Below, piece after piece: positions 5,365 to 5,707 of a DNA stretch of 5,707 bases. The notes under the pieces were generated by a model. It was given only the letters and a program-made list of their open reading frames with translations, did not search any database and was not told the DNA's origin. A program made the position numbers and the translations under genes. Position 1 is the stretch's first letter; the number at the start of each line of letters is the position of its first letter. Source of the stretch: Chloroflexota bacterium (GTDB lineage: Bacteria > Chloroflexota > Anaerolineae > Anaerolineales > Anaerolineaceae); NCBI GenBank assembly GCA_029265085.1, contig JAJUJY010000230.1, forward strand, positions 1 to 5,707, written 5' to 3'.

Positions 5365-5658
5365 GAATTATTCTCATTGAGATAAAATTGTTTCATCTTC
5401 CCTCAACCAGCAACAAACCACATTTAAACAATTAAACCAATAACCATGATTAGTTTAACAAGTTTCAATGTCGAAGTGTTTTAGAAATCACCAAGAATTC
5501 TTAGCCATATAGTCCAATTTATCCAAACAGCTGGCAAGGGTTCCACATTCCTGTACAACAAAATGAATGCTGTGGTATTCTCTTCTTCTCGAGAGATGAT
5601 TCGTCACCGCCAGGAGCGGTATTGTCAACCAAATCGAAATCAAATGAAGGAACCATCC
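5365..5658. other. Divergent intergenic region, AT-rich, between the LysM gene and an SDR gene
   Basis: 294 bases without a convincing gene; the longest plus-strand ATG frame I noticed is only about a dozen codons. It must hold the promoters of both flanking genes. The half next to the LysM gene has three TTAAAC elements: direct copies at 5424-5429 and 5432-5437 and an inverted copy at 5453-5458. Between the last two is a near-palindrome, TAACCATGATTA (5441-5452, one mismatched pair). The half next to the SDR gene has a candidate promoter and a small hairpin (5606-5620). No clear minus-strand promoter was found. Confidence 0.5.
5552..5581 (+). promoter_or_regulatory. Candidate promoter of the partial SDR gene
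   Basis: TGTACA (5552-5557, four of six to the -35 consensus), an 18-base spacer, and TATTCT (5576-5581) preceded by TGG as an extended -10. It would give a leader of about 70 bases. This is a match by eye only, with modest consensus. Confidence 0.3.
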
Positions 5659-5707
5659 ATGAAAGGTATTGTCGTTACCGGTGGTACTCGCGGAATAGGG
5701 CGAGGGC
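5659..5707 (+). CDS. Short-chain dehydrogenase/reductase, 5' end only
   Basis: Only 16 codons are present before the window ends: MKGIVVTGGTRGIGRG. The motif TGGTRGIG at residues 7-14 is the Rossmann cofactor loop of classical SDR enzymes, preceded by a beta-strand, so a NAD(P)-dependent oxidoreductase is near certain at the family level. Substrate and catalytic residues lie outside the window. The ATG at 5659 has AAGGA (5647-5651) seven bases upstream. An in-frame ATG at 5644 would add five residues but lacks a ribosome site. It is divergent from the LysM gene. Confidence 0.8.
   Translation, partial: MKGIVVTGGTRGIGRG

Noticed and set aside
5587..5594. TCTCGAGA palindrome in the intergenic region
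   Set aside because: Eight bases only, with no extended symmetry or second copy.
1..5707. CRISPR arrays, tRNA/rRNA genes, insertion sequences, toxin-antitoxin pairs
   Set aside because: No spaced repeats, tRNA-like folds, transposase motifs or terminal repeats were seen on either strand.

Overview
The window reads as a bacterial chromosomal segment of moderate GC content, with short intergenic gaps, Shine-Dalgarno-led ATG starts and sigma70-type promoters. My best guess is a member of the Chloroflexota (Anaerolineae-like). This rests on the overall flavour of the proteins: a 'CPYLG' Cys-motif plus LysM membrane protein, PadR with GyrI-like cassettes, and many SDR enzymes. It is an inference, not something proved by a marker gene. 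I see no rRNA, tRNA, CRISPR array, insertion sequence or phage gene.

Layout. From about 51 to 2824 the minus strand carries what looks like a complete four-gene transcription unit. A TTGACA-17-TATTAT promoter (2796-2824) is overlapped by an 18-bp perfect inverted repeat (2784-2801). It is followed by a PadR-family regulator (2182-2766), two tandem but divergent GyrI-like domain proteins (1617-2216 and 991-1605), a classical short-chain dehydrogenase (163-981), and a rho-independent terminator (51-87). The genes overlap or are separated by only a few bases, so co-translation is likely. The set suggests a small-molecule-responsive module: PadR as autoregulated sensor, GyrI-like proteins as ligand binders or hydrolases, and the SDR as an oxidoreductase. 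The ligand is unknown.

From 2913 to 4716 lies a divergent pair. An extended SDR (epimerase/DFR-like, 2913-3905, minus) faces a TetR/AcrR regulator (4117-4716, plus) across 211 bp. The epimerase promoter has an extended -10 element, and a 14-bp TetR-type palindrome (3948-3961) abuts it, so the TetR protein probably represses the epimerase.

From 4729 to 5364 (minus) is a small membrane protein with an N-terminal Cys-rich motif, one transmembrane helix and a C-terminal LysM domain. It converges on the TetR gene with 12 bp between them. After a 294-bp AT-rich intergenic region, the 5' end of another SDR gene (5659 onward, plus) runs off the window edge.

Nothing here is a clear-cut undescribed system. 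The best candidates for a closer look are the PadR/tandem GyrI-like/SDR unit, in which one GyrI copy differs at a position likely to be in the active site, and the Cys-motif/TM/LysM protein.
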